64,000 nt of DNA, from positions 19,855,545-19,919,544 of the forward strand of contig LS997566.1 in the NCBI GenBank assembly GCA_000469685.2, in the 5' to 3' direction. The translations under genes and the position numbers were made by a program. This stretch comes from Haemonchus contortus. Taxonomy: Eukaryota > Nematoda > Chromadorea > Rhabditida > Trichostrongylidae. This document shows, piece by piece, positions 11,977-22,969 of this stretch (the first letter of the stretch is position 1; each line of letters begins with the position of its first letter). The notes below the pieces were generated by a model. That model had not been told where the DNA came from and ran no database searches. It was given only the letters and a program-made list of their open reading frames with translations.

Positions 11977-14900
11977 TCACTCTACTCTCGTTCACTCCTT
12001 GTTTGAGTGCGCTCCTGCTTGTTCGGGATGATCATTCGTGAAAGCGTTCCTCTGGAAAGATGTTCTTAAATGAAGATTATGAGGCTCTAATTCATAATTA
12101 CGGAGTAAAGGGAGCTATACTAGGTGACTGAGCAGGAATGCCTCATGGTCGAAACTAAATGTTTAATATTGAGTTGATTGGCTGATTGCTGATGGACTAT
12201 TGATGGATTGTCCAAGATAAACCTATGAAGCGGACCTCTGAAGAAACCTATGATATTTTCAGAAAGGATCGTGTCCCATAATCGTTTTGCGACACTTTTT
12301 GATGCATATTTTGTGGGAATTGGACACCTGTGTTATCCATAACACAATGTGCATAGGATAAAACAATGCATGCAGGTGTCCCATTCTCAGACTTCAAATG
12401 GGTCGCCTCATTGTTCCACCGGTCTCTCTACTCAAAGATAGGGAGGTGTGATGTGGCAGGCATCTACTAAGTGTCTATATGCCTCATGGAACGGTGGGTA
12501 AAACCTTGAAGAGGCAGATCTTCGAATAACTGCTTGCTCTTGATGGCTTTGAAGCAGAGAGATTGAGATTGAACCCTATGAATTTGTGTATAAGATTTGC
12601 CAAATTCTGATCCAATGACGCTATGTACTTCAACACCTGGCGGGTTAACGGCTTCTGTTCGACAGAAGCGCTTGTGCTGCTGTGCTAGCAAAAATCGATG
12701 CTGAAGAAATCAATTTTCATTCTGGAATATCAAGCAAGCAACAATCGAAGCCCATTAGTCATAGTATGTCGCTCTGCACGTCTTTCTGTTGAACAATGAA
12801 CATGGATTCTACTTCGGACCTAGATGACTCTGGAGGTGCTTTAAAAAAGGATGTAAAAAGAAGTTTTCCGAAGAAGAGTGGATATTGCCTTTCTGGGATG
12901 GGCCTGTCTGTTCGACATCACCCAAAGGCACAGTAGTCTCTGAATGTGACCTGTATGGGTAGTCTGTAAGTAATTTATAGCTTCGATTCACCCAAAAAAA
13001 GAAATATAAACAAAGAAAGCGAAGAGTACTTTCCTAATGAACAAATTGCCTAATTGATCGATGTGTTGAATTCAGATAAAGACCCTGAATGGGAATCGGA
13101 TAGATTTTTAGTTTTCGTCTTCAGGATAGACTTTTATTCAAATGAGGGCAGAGGTTGCGATGATTCCATGTAACTTGACTGCGGTAAAGTGCAGAGCAGT
13201 GCATCGGTGGCGAAGAAAAAGGGAAAATCATTGGAAATTTCGAAATATATAGCATCTTCTTATGTAATCAATTAGGATTCTGGACGAGATCATGGTGATG
13301 CAATGGTGTTTGGGATCATCCTTTGCAGAGTAATTGTGCCAGTTATTAGCATGTATCACCTGAATGAAATTACAGAAATGTGCTCTTCTTTGAATGGTAT
13401 TAGTCACTACATGGTCATTGAACACGTGCTCCTTTATGAGTATGTATACGGAGCGCTGGGCATCAAGGAGAACGGGCTTTCGGGCTCTTAGGGCGACCTT
13501 TCCGAGCTGCTTTTTGACCGGGAGCGCTCAATGTGGTCCTCGTAAGAGCCAGAAGTTCTCAGCAATGAGAAGCCTCCGAATTAGTTTTTATGGCGGAGCC
13601 TGTCTCTAATTATTTAAAGGTGTAGATGAAGTCAGACTATTATTTAGCTACATTGATCAGCACCATGCTCTTTGGCCTGGTTTTCCGCTCTGAGGTCTAC
13701 TCAGAAGACTTAGGCAAAGAACCACGGTAATAGAATTGCCGATGCACGTTTGTTGGATGAAACAAAATATTTCGCCTGTTCGAAGCTGGCAGATGCAGGC
13801 ACACGTGTTCCCCTCAATCCACCTCCACATCCATTTCCCAGGTCACAAAAGTTTCTCGATGGCTTGTAAAGTTTGATGGAGGAAAGGTCCAGGCTCTCTC
13901 TGTTATGAGCGACAGGCCTGAGAGATTTTCTTTCGGTTTTCAAATTATAGGAGGAATTCGATTTTCACCCATACCTTCCCATAACTTTGAACCCAGGAAC
14001 CCTCTAAAGGAGACTCTGGCTGTTTGAAAGTAATCTGACTCAGTAACAGAACGAGAAACATCCAAAATCAATATTCTAACAGCATTCTGACAGCGCCTGT
14101 GTTGGGATCAACCTTGTCGGCGCCACCTTTTCGGATGAGGCCGTGGCAGACCATACTGGTTATCTCCGATGATTTAGGCACTCTATCTAGGCGAAAGGAA
14201 ATGTCTGGGATGGGAAACCGAGAAAACGGTTTGAGACTTCAACTATTTTCATGTTTGTTTAGAGTGGAGAAGAACTGAAATGAATTTTCTGTTTGCTATA
14301 GAAAAAAACAAGAGAAGTAATCAGAAATTAATCAGTCGTTTAAAATAACTGACCAGCGTTACTTTCTTATGATACTTTTTTCCAAGGTGGTTGAAAAGAG
14401 TCACTAACTCATGAACGTGATTTACATATTTATCCAATTCTGTTTGCTGACAAGCGAATAGCCGTATAGTATTCGGAAAAACTGCATATTCAGAATTTAC
14501 AGAGAGTTACTGAAAATAACACTAAATTGCGGATGGATGGCCTGGTTTCAGTACTCATAATTAGTCATTGTGATGTTTGATTCCCATACAAAGGAAATTA
14601 GGAAAGTCAAAATTCGTGGTTTGAAGGTGCGGAAAAAAGCGATCGATCACAAATAGAAATAATGAACGTGACGGTGCGAAAAAATAAATAAGTTGACATA
14701 AGATTTATGCGTGGGAGCTTCTAAAGTCAATAATGACCACTCTTCCAGCTCGTCGCTGTTTTACAGAAAGTGTATTGCCAATGTAAGAGCAGGAAACTAC
14801 TGCGAAACCAGAAGTCTTGCTAAGGTCGGCGAACTGAGCCATCTACATGCCTTTATCCATAATGGCATAATTTTATTCAACATACGGTATAATGCAGTAT

Positions 14901-15430
14901 AAAACACCAGATGATTCTTGCTCGATCAATCATGATGTAAGGGCGAAAATCGTTGGTTTCGTAAATGAACGTTTTCATATGTACATGCCGACTCTACGAA
15001 GTGTGATAAAAGCGCTGGAAACATTGGAAACAGTTGCTGTTTTCAGAAACAACTGGGGCGGAATTCGTCACGCTTTTCGTTCCCTTCGCAAACGAACAAT
15101 TCAATTTCTGCTCATTTGAAAAGTAAAAGGGGGAGGTTTCCTGAATGCTTCTTGCAGTTGATAGAGAGAATTCCCTTTTGGATAACTTAGATGCTATTGA
15201 AACTTATGGGTATAACTGGGCAAACTACTTCTATGGCAATGTTTAAGCTGTTCTATCAAGAAATTTTCAAAATTCGCTGAAGAATTGTAAACAAATTTCA
15301 TTTACCTAACAACTGATGTTGACGACGTCGTCAGTTCGACCTCAGGGAAATTACTAAGGCAAGTAAGTGGTGACGAAATAAGCGAGAAAGGGAAGCAACC
15401 GATTGAAAGTTGAAGTTTTAAATTTGAGTT
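11977..15430. other. No gene recognised
   Basis: AT-rich sequence with scattered short ORFs of no recognisable family. An imperfect inverted repeat built on GGACACCTG and CAGGTGTCC lies near 12320-12386. The plus-strand frame at 14892-15119 is open for 75 codons but has no identifiable motif. I see no transposon coding remnant that I can name here. Confidence 0.35.
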
Positions 15431-15438
15431 TATTTCAG

Positions 15439-15540
15439 ACGTTCAATACTTCAGAGCTAAGACGAACAGCACTATGGTTAAAGCGAGATGATCAGATTGA
15501 CAGATTCGAAAAGCAAGAGAGTGTTGGATCGTCCGGAAAT
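15439..15540 (+). CDS. Weak exon candidate
   Basis: After the acceptor TTTATTTCAG (ending 15438) the frame reads TFNTSELRRTALWLKRDD, then QIDRFEKQESVGSSGN, then stop. The composition looks coding, and the GC-rich sequence beyond the stop (15545-15690) stays open in two other frames, so a frameshifted or misassembled exon is possible. No donor or partner exon could be fixed. Function unknown. Confidence 0.22.
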
Positions 15541-16779
15541 TGATTATGTGCTCCCGGCAACGCCCACACGTTCTTTACAGCACAAGAGCAGCAGCATCGT
15601 CGCTGCTGCCACTGGAGGCACCCGAGGATGCCTCACTATCGAAAACAACGACAACATACCGCTATCGTCACGCCGCTGAAGAAGCACCAAGAGGTTTTCG
15701 AGAAACCAATGGGAAGATCTGTTCCGCGAAATGATTCCAGAGACTAACGAATCTTTTGTGTAAGAATTAAAAAAACACTTGAACTAAGTAGTTAACATGA
15801 AATATGGATGGACTTAAGAGGCTTCTCACGCTTCAGATTATGGGGCTGGTGAAGGAGAAAAGTGGCTGAAAGCCATCTACGTGTTCAAGGGGTTCCCACA
15901 ATCAAACATGCCAGTCGGGGAGGAATCGGAATAGAGAGACTTTGTTGCTAACCCCGAAGAAACGTGCTCAATCGGAAGCAATAAAAGGCTACCTTAAGTA
16001 AATTTTGGCACGATACTCCGGCATTGAGTAAACATTGCGAACTTGGGTTTAGACAGGTATGGCCCATTCTATCAGAGGGCAAATTTCATGTATATAAAGA
16101 AGGTCTTTTATTGATTATATACCAGAGGTTTTAGTCACATTTCTATTGCTATGACATCTGGTTAATGTAAAAACAGAGCCGCAAGGGAGGTTTTTAAGAT
16201 AATGGTACGACACACGTATAAAATTCCGACCACCTGTTTCGTGAGGGTAGAGGTGGAAGGGAGAGAGGGAAAGCTGAGGTGGCTCTCTGAGACTTCTCCG
16301 AGTTAGCCGATCACCTCTGTCCGAAGTTATAACTGCACCTTTGATTTGGCATGTGTTCAGTAATTCTTTTTTGAAAAACACATAGACTTGTACTGATCTA
16401 TTTCTTGAGCAATTGCTTTACATCATTAATCTATGAACACGATTGATAACAATTGGAACAAGACTTTTTATTGTAAGTAAACAAGCGTGGCACGATAAGT
16501 TACGGTGCTTACCACTCTATTCGGGTTAACCTGCCTTACTTGACTACTTACCATTGACTGCACTAGACAATAAATTTCGTCCTGACTGCTCGAATAAGAG
16601 CTTCGACTAGGACCTTGAGTAATTTTATTTAAACAACGGGCTAAAGTCCCACTTCTTTTGAACATTCTTTGAAAAGTAGAAACTCGATTATCTGGATACA
16701 GAAGCTAGTCTTATTAGTTCTGATTTGATGTTCTTGTTAAATGCTATTTTTGGTCCCAGTACGCGATATTTGGGGGCAA

Positions 16780-16840
16780 AAGTTTGGTCTCAGACGGGAC
16801 TCGAACCCATCTTTGTGCTTTCCGAGCACCGTCTTATCAG
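16780..16840 (-). repeat. tRNA-like SINE head fragment
   Basis: On the minus strand the sequence CGGTGCTCGGAAAGCACAA is followed by GGGTTCGAGTCC, a good RNA polymerase III B box. The cloverleaf is not complete and there is no sign of a functional tRNA, so a tRNA-derived SINE remnant is the best reading. Related sequence (GTGCCCGGAAAGCACAAG) occurs at 52350-52390. Confidence 0.45.
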
Positions 16841-17289
16841 TCTTTCAAGAAACGTTCTCCACATTATTTAGCGACTGTGTAGGTAAGGCAGTCTTGAAAA
16901 CCAATTTTGAAGACTTCAGAAAATTTGAAAATGAAATGGAATCTCCAGCATCTGCTTTGCTACAACTTCATCCGCAGTTTTCGCTAGGCCTCCTTGCAAC
17001 ACTCCAACATTGTTTTTACGTACTCGGCAAATCTTCAAAGTACTTTCAAACCTAATTTTTATTCAGCTCAGCTCGATATTCATATTTTGATAATGAAAAC
17101 CTGATTCTCGAGTCATTGCATTATTACAGTGCACATTAAATTATGATAACAAAAATATAAAAACGGAAGCTACAGATCGGTTCTCGGGAACATTTCAGAT
17201 GCAATCGTAAACTCGTCACGGTAATTCTCGTTTATTATTTGGTTGTACGAGAAGTATCAGCTGAAAATGTCTTAGCTAGGGCTATGGCA

Positions 17290-17420
17290 ATCATGCCTTC
17301 CATCATTACGGGGTCGGTTGATTGGTACCAGACTTGCCTGGTAAGGTAAAAGCACTGAGCTGGCCATCGCAGGCGATTGTATAGTCACATACGCATTCAA
17401 TATGGGACTACGATTCTGAA
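17290..17420 (+). repeat. SINE-like repeat body, copy 1
   Basis: Contains the blocks GGTCGGTTGATTGGTACCAG, GCTGGCCATCG, CACATACGCATTCA and ATTCTGAATGG. These recur in opposite orientation at 17560-17740 and at 57990-58130. In the third copy the same body is preceded by a tRNA-like head. This copy lacks the head. Confidence 0.6.
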
Positions 17421-17559
17421 TGGAAGTGGGATACAGGGGAGCTTTCCTCGGACGGGATTGATTACACCCCGAAACTTTATACTCAATCAGATAGTAGGAT
17501 AAAAAGGATAAAGTCTTGAAACGTTAATCAATCTCGTCTGAGGGACGCCCTCAAGCATT

Positions 17560-17760
17560 CGGCTTCCCCTCAGAATAGTAGTGGCGTAATGAATGCGTAT
17601 GTGGTCTATACAATGACTTACGGTGGCCAGCTGATGTACATGCCAGTGCTTTTATCCTCCCAGACGAGTCTGGTGACAATTAACCGACCCTGGAGGGATG
17701 GAGGCTCGGTTGGTCTAGGCGGATATCGATCCCGGATTAAAACTTTTTCCTTAATCCCAC
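17560..17760 (-). repeat. SINE-like repeat body, copy 2 (tail to tail with copy 1)
   Basis: Shares AGTGGCGTAATGAATGCGTA, GGCCAGCTGATG, GACGAGTCTGGT and AATTAACCGACC with the copy at 57990-58130, in the same orientation as that copy. It is inverted relative to 17290-17420, from which it is separated by about 140 bp. It extends towards the head region (GGTTGGTCTAGGCGGATATC), but the B box is degraded. Confidence 0.6.
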
Positions 17761-18080
17761 TATATTTCAGATGTCGCAATAGGTTGGTCAGATCGAGGTT
17801 CACCCTGAGATTCTGTTTAAGCCTGTCAAGCGTTGGAATGCGCTGTGCACAGAATGCTTCAAAGCCTGAATCCAATGCTCGGCACAAGTTTCATTGGATT
17901 TCAGCACTGGAGCGGAGGGACACGAGTGTAAAGAAGTTCGTTGAATATGGGTAGACAGCTCGGTCACATAAAATTAAACTAAAGAAAGAGGTAGCCGTCT
18001 ACATCATGCGGATGCAGTACTTAGTGCCCTTACATAGAATCCTCACGAGAAATTCCTGAAAATCCACTGTTGACAGTTCC

Positions 18081-18108
18081 CGGCAGATACTTTCCACACA
18101 ACCTAATA
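18081..18108 (-). repeat. Solitary mariner-like terminus
   Basis: Read on the minus strand this is TATTAGGTTGTGTGGAAAGT followed by ATCTGCCG, the TA plus TTAGGTTG start seen in all three mariners of this window. No partner terminus or transposase is found nearby, so it is a relic or a chance match. Confidence 0.35.
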
Positions 18109-18272
18109 TCTCGCAATCTAGAGATTTTTCTTTTCAGACTTAAGGTTCTAATCGACACATAACATTTGTCCTATTGATTGTCCTCCTAACCTATCGATGT
18201 TGTCATTTGTTTCCTAGGACTAGTGGCATCCTCTGACTGACACGGAGCTGAAAATATTGTCCATGGCTTCAC

Positions 18273-18412
18273 CCTCCAAACACGTCGTCATTGGCCATGA
18301 GGATATTCTCGTCGAATTCTTCCGTTTCCGGAGAGGCTATGGGCTTCCTTTGTTGATTTATTTTCAGCTCGTTCTCAACGTTAAGTTTGCCATCGTAGCG
18401 AGGAGGTATAAT
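18273..18412 (-). CDS. Exon of an unidentified gene (partner of 18987-19184)
   Basis: Bounded by an acceptor (TTTGTTCAG) and a donor (GTGAAGCC). The frame reads IIPPRYDGKLNVENELKINQ, then QRKPIASPETEEFDENILMA, then NDDVFG, with two bases carried to the next exon. It joins in phase 0 with the exon at 18987-19184. The charged, hydrophilic composition looks coding. The next downstream exon was not found. I do not recognise the protein. Confidence 0.5.
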
Positions 18413-18986
18413 CTGAACAAAAACACAGAAATAAAATTGAAACAGAGAAGAGAAGTGGTATCCAGTCAGTCGCTTCCACGAAAGAAGTACGGACGATGAA
18501 TTAAGAGGCTTTTCATGGTGAGAGATAGGGTCAAATTGTGGCAAAAAGTTGAGGGCATAATGTAGTTGAGTCTCTGGGTAGTGCATACTGTACAACTACT
18601 CCTTTCTACCCTTCTTTCTAGATAAACTACAAGCCTCTTGAGGAATCGCTTCCTCGTATTCTGCACTTCCATTGAGCGCCAATTACCTAAAGGTATCTTG
18701 CGAAGTCCCCATTAGCAGTACAGACAGTGTAGGGTAGGGAGAGACCTTTACAATAACTTATCCAGCAATAGTCACCTCTTTGGGTCCGCCTGGGCCATAA
18801 TTGCGTGAAGTATATGATGCTCGGTTGTCGACCTTTGAGCCACGTAGAACTAGACTTTCCTTGGCTTTCAATGCCTCTTTGGGCTCGACCAACGGCTTCA
18901 TGATCGCTGTTGCCTAAAACCTTCGTCTTCAGAAAATGAACAACAAGCGAAACATTCTATGGACTATGAACCTATTGAACGCGAAC

Positions 18987-19184
18987 CTGTGAAAGATCGA
19001 CGGCGAAGATGTCAGGCTCAGCTTTGATGAAGTTCGGAGGTGAAGGAAAGCTTTCAGCTTCATAACGAATTACTGGAATAGTGATCTTTTTCAGCGGATC
19101 CCATTTGCAAGGCAGTAATTCAGGATGGTGCTTGCAAATCGACCATTTCGAGTAGTTTTCGTCGTCGACCGGAGTAGACTGCAC
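18987..19184 (-). CDS. Exon of an unidentified gene (66 codons)
   Basis: Starts after the acceptor CTATTTAAG and ends at the donor CACAG|GTTCGC. It is exactly 66 codons and open throughout: VQSTPVDDENYSKWSICKHH, PELLPCKWDPLKKITIPVIR, YEAESFPSPPNFIKAEPDIF, AVDLSQ. Phase 0 at both ends allows direct joining to 18273-18412 across a 574-bp intron. The run CKHHPELLPCKWDP with aromatic and proline-rich flanks looks like a conserved protein, but I cannot name it. Upstream sequence is disrupted by MITEs and an RTE remnant, so further exons may lie beyond 21 kb. Confidence 0.55.
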
Positions 19185-19329
19185 CTTAAATAGATTGAGC
19201 CTTTTATCACTGCATTAGGTGCGTGGTTGAATTGAGAGGTAGGTCTGGTCAGGCCAGTTCATAGAGTCTTTTCCTAGTGTAATAAGCCAATTTACAAGCC
19301 TTTTTTCTGCTTCTTCTAAACAAATTATT

Positions 19330-19522
19330 TGTTTTCAAAACAAGGCAGACAGAACAAACACCCTTCGAAGGGCAAGTGCAGATGGTTTTTGATCTTGTGG
19401 TCTTTGTTTTCAGCCCTTCGAAGGGTGTTTGTTCGACTGTCTGTCTCCCTCTAGCACTACCTCGCCTGGAACGCCGGCCCGCCGGTAAGCCGGCCGGCGG
19501 ACTATGAAAGCAGCCATTCAAT
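19330..19522. mobile_element. GC-rich palindromic MITE, truncated copy 1
   Basis: Contains the inner palindrome built on CCCTTCGAAGGG and TTTTTGATCTTGTGGTC, and one outer tip ending GGCGGACTATGAAAGCAGCC. The left tip is missing. Same family as 20371-20642 and 40472-40685. Confidence 0.7.
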
Positions 19523-20370
19523 GCTCTCCTGAAAAAAGCGTCTGTTGCAATGAAGTCGTATGGAGTGGAGGTTTATGCCCTGCACCATCGTAATGTTTGA
19601 TCATCTTCTTTCTGGCAAATACTCAGAACAGTTCTTGAAAAGACAACATGTACTAGGTCTCCAAACTTGACATCGATGTAATGAAAGCCGCAGGGGATGC
19701 GACTTTGCCGTGCTAAGGTAGCTGGCGAGGTCACGTGATCGGGAAAGAAATTTCGAAACTCTTCAAAACGAAGGGTCACTCGGCAAAGAGAGATCGCATG
19801 TGGAAGCATGGACAGAAGATGAGATGTGGTGTGAAGCTTCGAGCAGTAGGGAATATAAAGGAGCCCGAATCCTGAAACACTATAGTTACTAAAGGAAGAA
19901 TGTCAGGTGCTTGATGGAGCAGTACTATCGTTCCCAACTCCACGTATGAGGGATTCGATTGTTTCATGTATTGTGGAATCAGATTGATTGTGTATACCAC
20001 GAAATTGTTTAAGCTAGTCAAATGGAAATCGAGATAATGTGCCCCTATTTCATAACAACAACTAGGCTATCCTACAACAAATGCCATCCACAGCTACACA
20101 GGTATAGTCAAGCGCAGACCCTGCTACCCAGCTTTCTTCGATCGAGAGGGATCTACAGACTGCCTACCGCAGCCAGTTGTGTTGAGAGTGCCTTGAAATC
20201 GAAATGCTCCAAAAGATGTAATTTCCCTAACAACGGACATGTCTGATGGGTCCAAGATCCCCGCATACCTCACGACATCAGAAGAGCACTTAATTCTCTG
20301 TTGGGGTTCACCAGGGAGCAGCTCTCAGTCTCTTTCTAGCTAAAACACTGGGTGTCATCAAAAAACTCAT

Positions 20371-20642
20371 TGGCTGCTTTCATAGTCCGCCGGCCGCCCG
20401 GCCGGCATGCACGAGGCAGTGCTAGGGGGTAGGAGGGCGGCAGACGGTCGGTCGAGGGGTTGAGAACAAAGAGGAACAAGATCAAAAACCAAACAACCAG
20501 GGACTCGTACAAATGGTTTTTGATCTTGTCTCTCCTTGTTTACAGCCCTTCGAGGGCTGACCGACCGTCTGCCGCCTTCCTCCCCCTAGCGCTGCCTCGC
20601 GCACGCCGGCCGGCCGGCCGGCGGACTATGAAAGCAGCTATT
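20371..20642. mobile_element. GC-rich palindromic MITE, complete copy 2
   Basis: Nearly the whole 272 bp folds back on itself. The left tip GGCTGCTTTCATAGTCCGCC mirrors the right tip GGCGGACTATGAAAGCAGC. Inside, GGCGGCAGACGGTCGGTCGA mirrors CTGACCGACCGTCTGCCGCC, and AACAAGATCAAAAACC mirrors GGTTTTTGATCTTGT. The loop is about 24 bp. There is no coding capacity. It sits directly upstream of an RTE remnant. Confidence 0.85.
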
Positions 20643-20649
20643 CAGTGAC

Positions 20650-21400
20650 GTTTGAAGACCATACCATAAGCTGATAACATCGCTCTGGTAGTAGAGGGCG
20701 AGAAATATCTATAAGCTTTGGAAATGGTAGAGCCTACTGGCAGACACAGTTGAGGTGAAGGAACCCAGGTTCCTCAGCTGAAAGAATCCGTAAAGCCTAT
20801 CGCAGACAGCGAGGGGAAAGTCGTCGAAGGGGTATAGGTCTCTCGGGATTCAAGAAGTGACCTAGTCGCTGACGTTGGTGTAGTTCAGGTTGTGGAGCTT
20901 CAAATAAACGCGGCATGGATGAAACGGAGTGAGTCAAGCGGCACCCTCTGTGAGCGACGCTACTTCAGGAAGCTCCAAGGAAACGTCACAAAGAATAAGG
21001 CCTACGATGCTCTACGGCAGCGAGTGCTGGTCAGAATTCAATTCAAGTTGCAGAGATGAGATGGGAAGATGATCTTAAAGGAAGCGGTTGGTCGGGGTAG
21101 AAACGAGGACGCCAGGACAGTCATGCAGACAGCTCCTATTAGGCTGAATATGAAAGAACGGCGCCCGCGATGGCAAGGGTACATACTGAGAAGAACACAA
21201 GAGCCACTCAGAGGTGGAGTTTACTGCTCAAGGGAACAATCTCGAAGAGCCCTTAAGACGAGGTGGCGAACGGAAAAGGACTGCTCCACCGAAGGTAAGG
21301 GCAGAAGATGCCACAAATCGAAGGAATTGGCCACAGCTAATAAAACAGCAACAGCATCGCAGCATGAGAGGAAGGAGACGGATCAGGTACTTCTTGATTA
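20650..21400 (+). pseudogene. RTE-type retrotransposon remnant (RT C-terminal half)
   Basis: Degenerate frames recover ISADDIALVVEGE-like sequence just after 20665 (the YADD region with a substitution) and INAAWMKRSESSGTLCERRY at about 20905. At 21100-21190 the frame reads RNEDARTVMQTAPIRLNMKE and then RRPRWQGYILRRTQ, the conserved C-terminal region of RTE-like polyproteins. Many stops are present. The same family is seen at 39107-40913. Confidence 0.7.
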
Positions 21401-21602
21401 GTGATCTCCCTCAAAGTAACAGTAGAAATCATTTTTCGAATTTGTTCGACACTACTAGATGTCCCACGCTCTGGGGTGAACTTCTGAATTGGATCAGTAG
21501 TCGGCCCTTGGAGCTTACAAACTTCAATTCACCTAAGTACAAATCATACCTCATTGAAGTCACAGGTGCTCGCCTTTCCGCTCAATTCACATAACCTTCT
21601 CT

Positions 21603-21815
21603 TCAGTTCCGGCGGAATATATGCTCGGCGTTCTTGAGATGAGAAGGTGAGAACCTGTAAACAGTGTGATACTTTCCTATTAACATTGTTTTCAATTGTT
21701 TTCTCAAAAATTGTGTCAATGGTGGTTTGCTTGCTAAGTTGGCACAGCTGAGTTCCAGTAGATCTTTGCACTGTCTATTCGAATCTGTTTGAGCTGATTG
21801 CCACTGTACGAACAA
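21603..21815 (-). CDS. Exon candidate, unidentified
   Basis: After an acceptor-like CGTACAG near 21813 the minus-strand frame reads WQSAQTDSNRQCKDLLELSC, ANLASKPPLTQFLRKQLKTM, LIGKYHTVYR, then continues to a stop. A GT donor follows the last Arg. A second open frame just downstream (VLTFSSQERRAYIPPELKRR and LCELSGKASTCDFNE, ending at a GTATGA donor near 21551) is also protein-like but in another phase, so either a frameshift or two overlapping candidates exist. It could belong to the same unidentified minus-strand gene as 18273-19184. Confidence 0.35.
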   Translation of the reverse strand: MFVQWQSAQTDSNRQCKDLLELSCANLASKPPLTQFLRKQLKTMLIGKYHTVYRFSPSHLKNAEHIFRRN

Positions 21816-22569
21816 CTACGAGGCACTGGGTCTAGTAATTGACTATAAGTACTTTGATAATGATGGGCACGCAGTGCTGTTGTGTGAAAGAAAAATATAT
21901 TGCTTTATTTGCCATAGATAAAAAATTACCCATGACACGTATACTTTGTAAGTACTCGTCTTCTATAGGCCTGAACGATGGGATGATGCAAAACGTATCC
22001 TATATCGTAAAGGTAGATGTAAACGTCATATCGTTGAAAACTTTTGAAGAAAAAGTGAAAAAAATCAATCTTGAAAGATGTTCGTCTCATTGTCACTGCC
22101 CTTATTGTTCCCTCCCACGTTCCAAAAAATCTCCGGGGGAGGATGACAACTGGGCACCGAGTACCAAAGTACAGCTGAAAAAGAACCGCTAGAAACGATT
22201 ATATTGTGCTGTATTCAATAAATGGTGTATTGGGAATGAGAGTTGCTCGCACTTCTGACATTTCGAACCTTGACTCCCAACCATCTTCTTATCTGAGGAA
22301 CATTATGATCTTTCCGCTGATTTACGTTAACAGAAATGGTAACCTTTAGAAATAGCCTTACCATTGCAACCGACGTAGTTGAGAGCAACAGGAGAAGCCG
22401 CATTTAGCTGCAAGGCGATCTGAAGCAGATAAAATCCTTGGCAACATTAGTACGAGAGTTTCGTAAAACAGGGTATGGCTTAAAAAAGAAATTGGGCAGG
22501 AAAATCTAATTGGAGCATTACAGCTTCACATTGGAGTATAAAGTTGTGATAACAGTTCAAAGATCGATG

Positions 22570-22969
22570 AATATTTCAAATGTTTACAGTGATTACGTAG
22601 CTATTCTCATAAGTTCCCAGGCTACATGAAAAACCGATTTGATTTTGAATCTTTTCGAGGTAGAGCGTTTAAGGCTATAAGAAGGAAGAAGCTCGTATGG
22701 TTTGATAAAGAAACTGAAATCGATAACAGGTGGAGTGTGTTCAATACATGATTAATTTGACAAAAAATCGCAACAGTGGACTGAAAATCCCATGTATAAC
22801 AAACGGGTGCGTTGATGATTGCGGAAGCCAGTGCGAGAAGAGGAACGGGTCGAATAGTTTACCTGAAATCCTTCTCAAGACAAACTCAATCTCTGAAAAA
22901 AGGAGGATAAAAGAACTGCGAAAAAACCCGCATTTGAAAGATGTTCCCAACAGAAATCTATATTTTTAA
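22570..22969 (+). other. Open reading segments of unknown origin
   Basis: Two short frames look coding but cannot be assigned. One reads YSHKFPGYMKNRFDFESFRG and RAFKAIRRKKLVWFDKETEI (about 22598-22715). The other is the cysteine-containing PCITNGCVDDCGSQCEKRNG, followed by a charged tail ending at 22969. Upstream, 21841-22192 is also open. No start or splice sites decide a model. An old transposon or pseudogene is possible. Confidence 0.25.

Noticed and set aside
12320..12386. Imperfect inverted repeat GGACACCTG/CAGGTGTCC
   Set aside because: Arms are short and the interior does not pair well; insufficient for a MITE or hairpin call.
16780..16840. Functional tRNA gene on the minus strand
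   Set aside because: Only the B-box half is convincing; acceptor stem and A box do not form a cloverleaf, so a SINE remnant is preferred.
19249..19521. 90-codon arginine-rich minus-strand ORF
   Set aside because: It overlaps the truncated palindromic MITE and has no homology-like motif.
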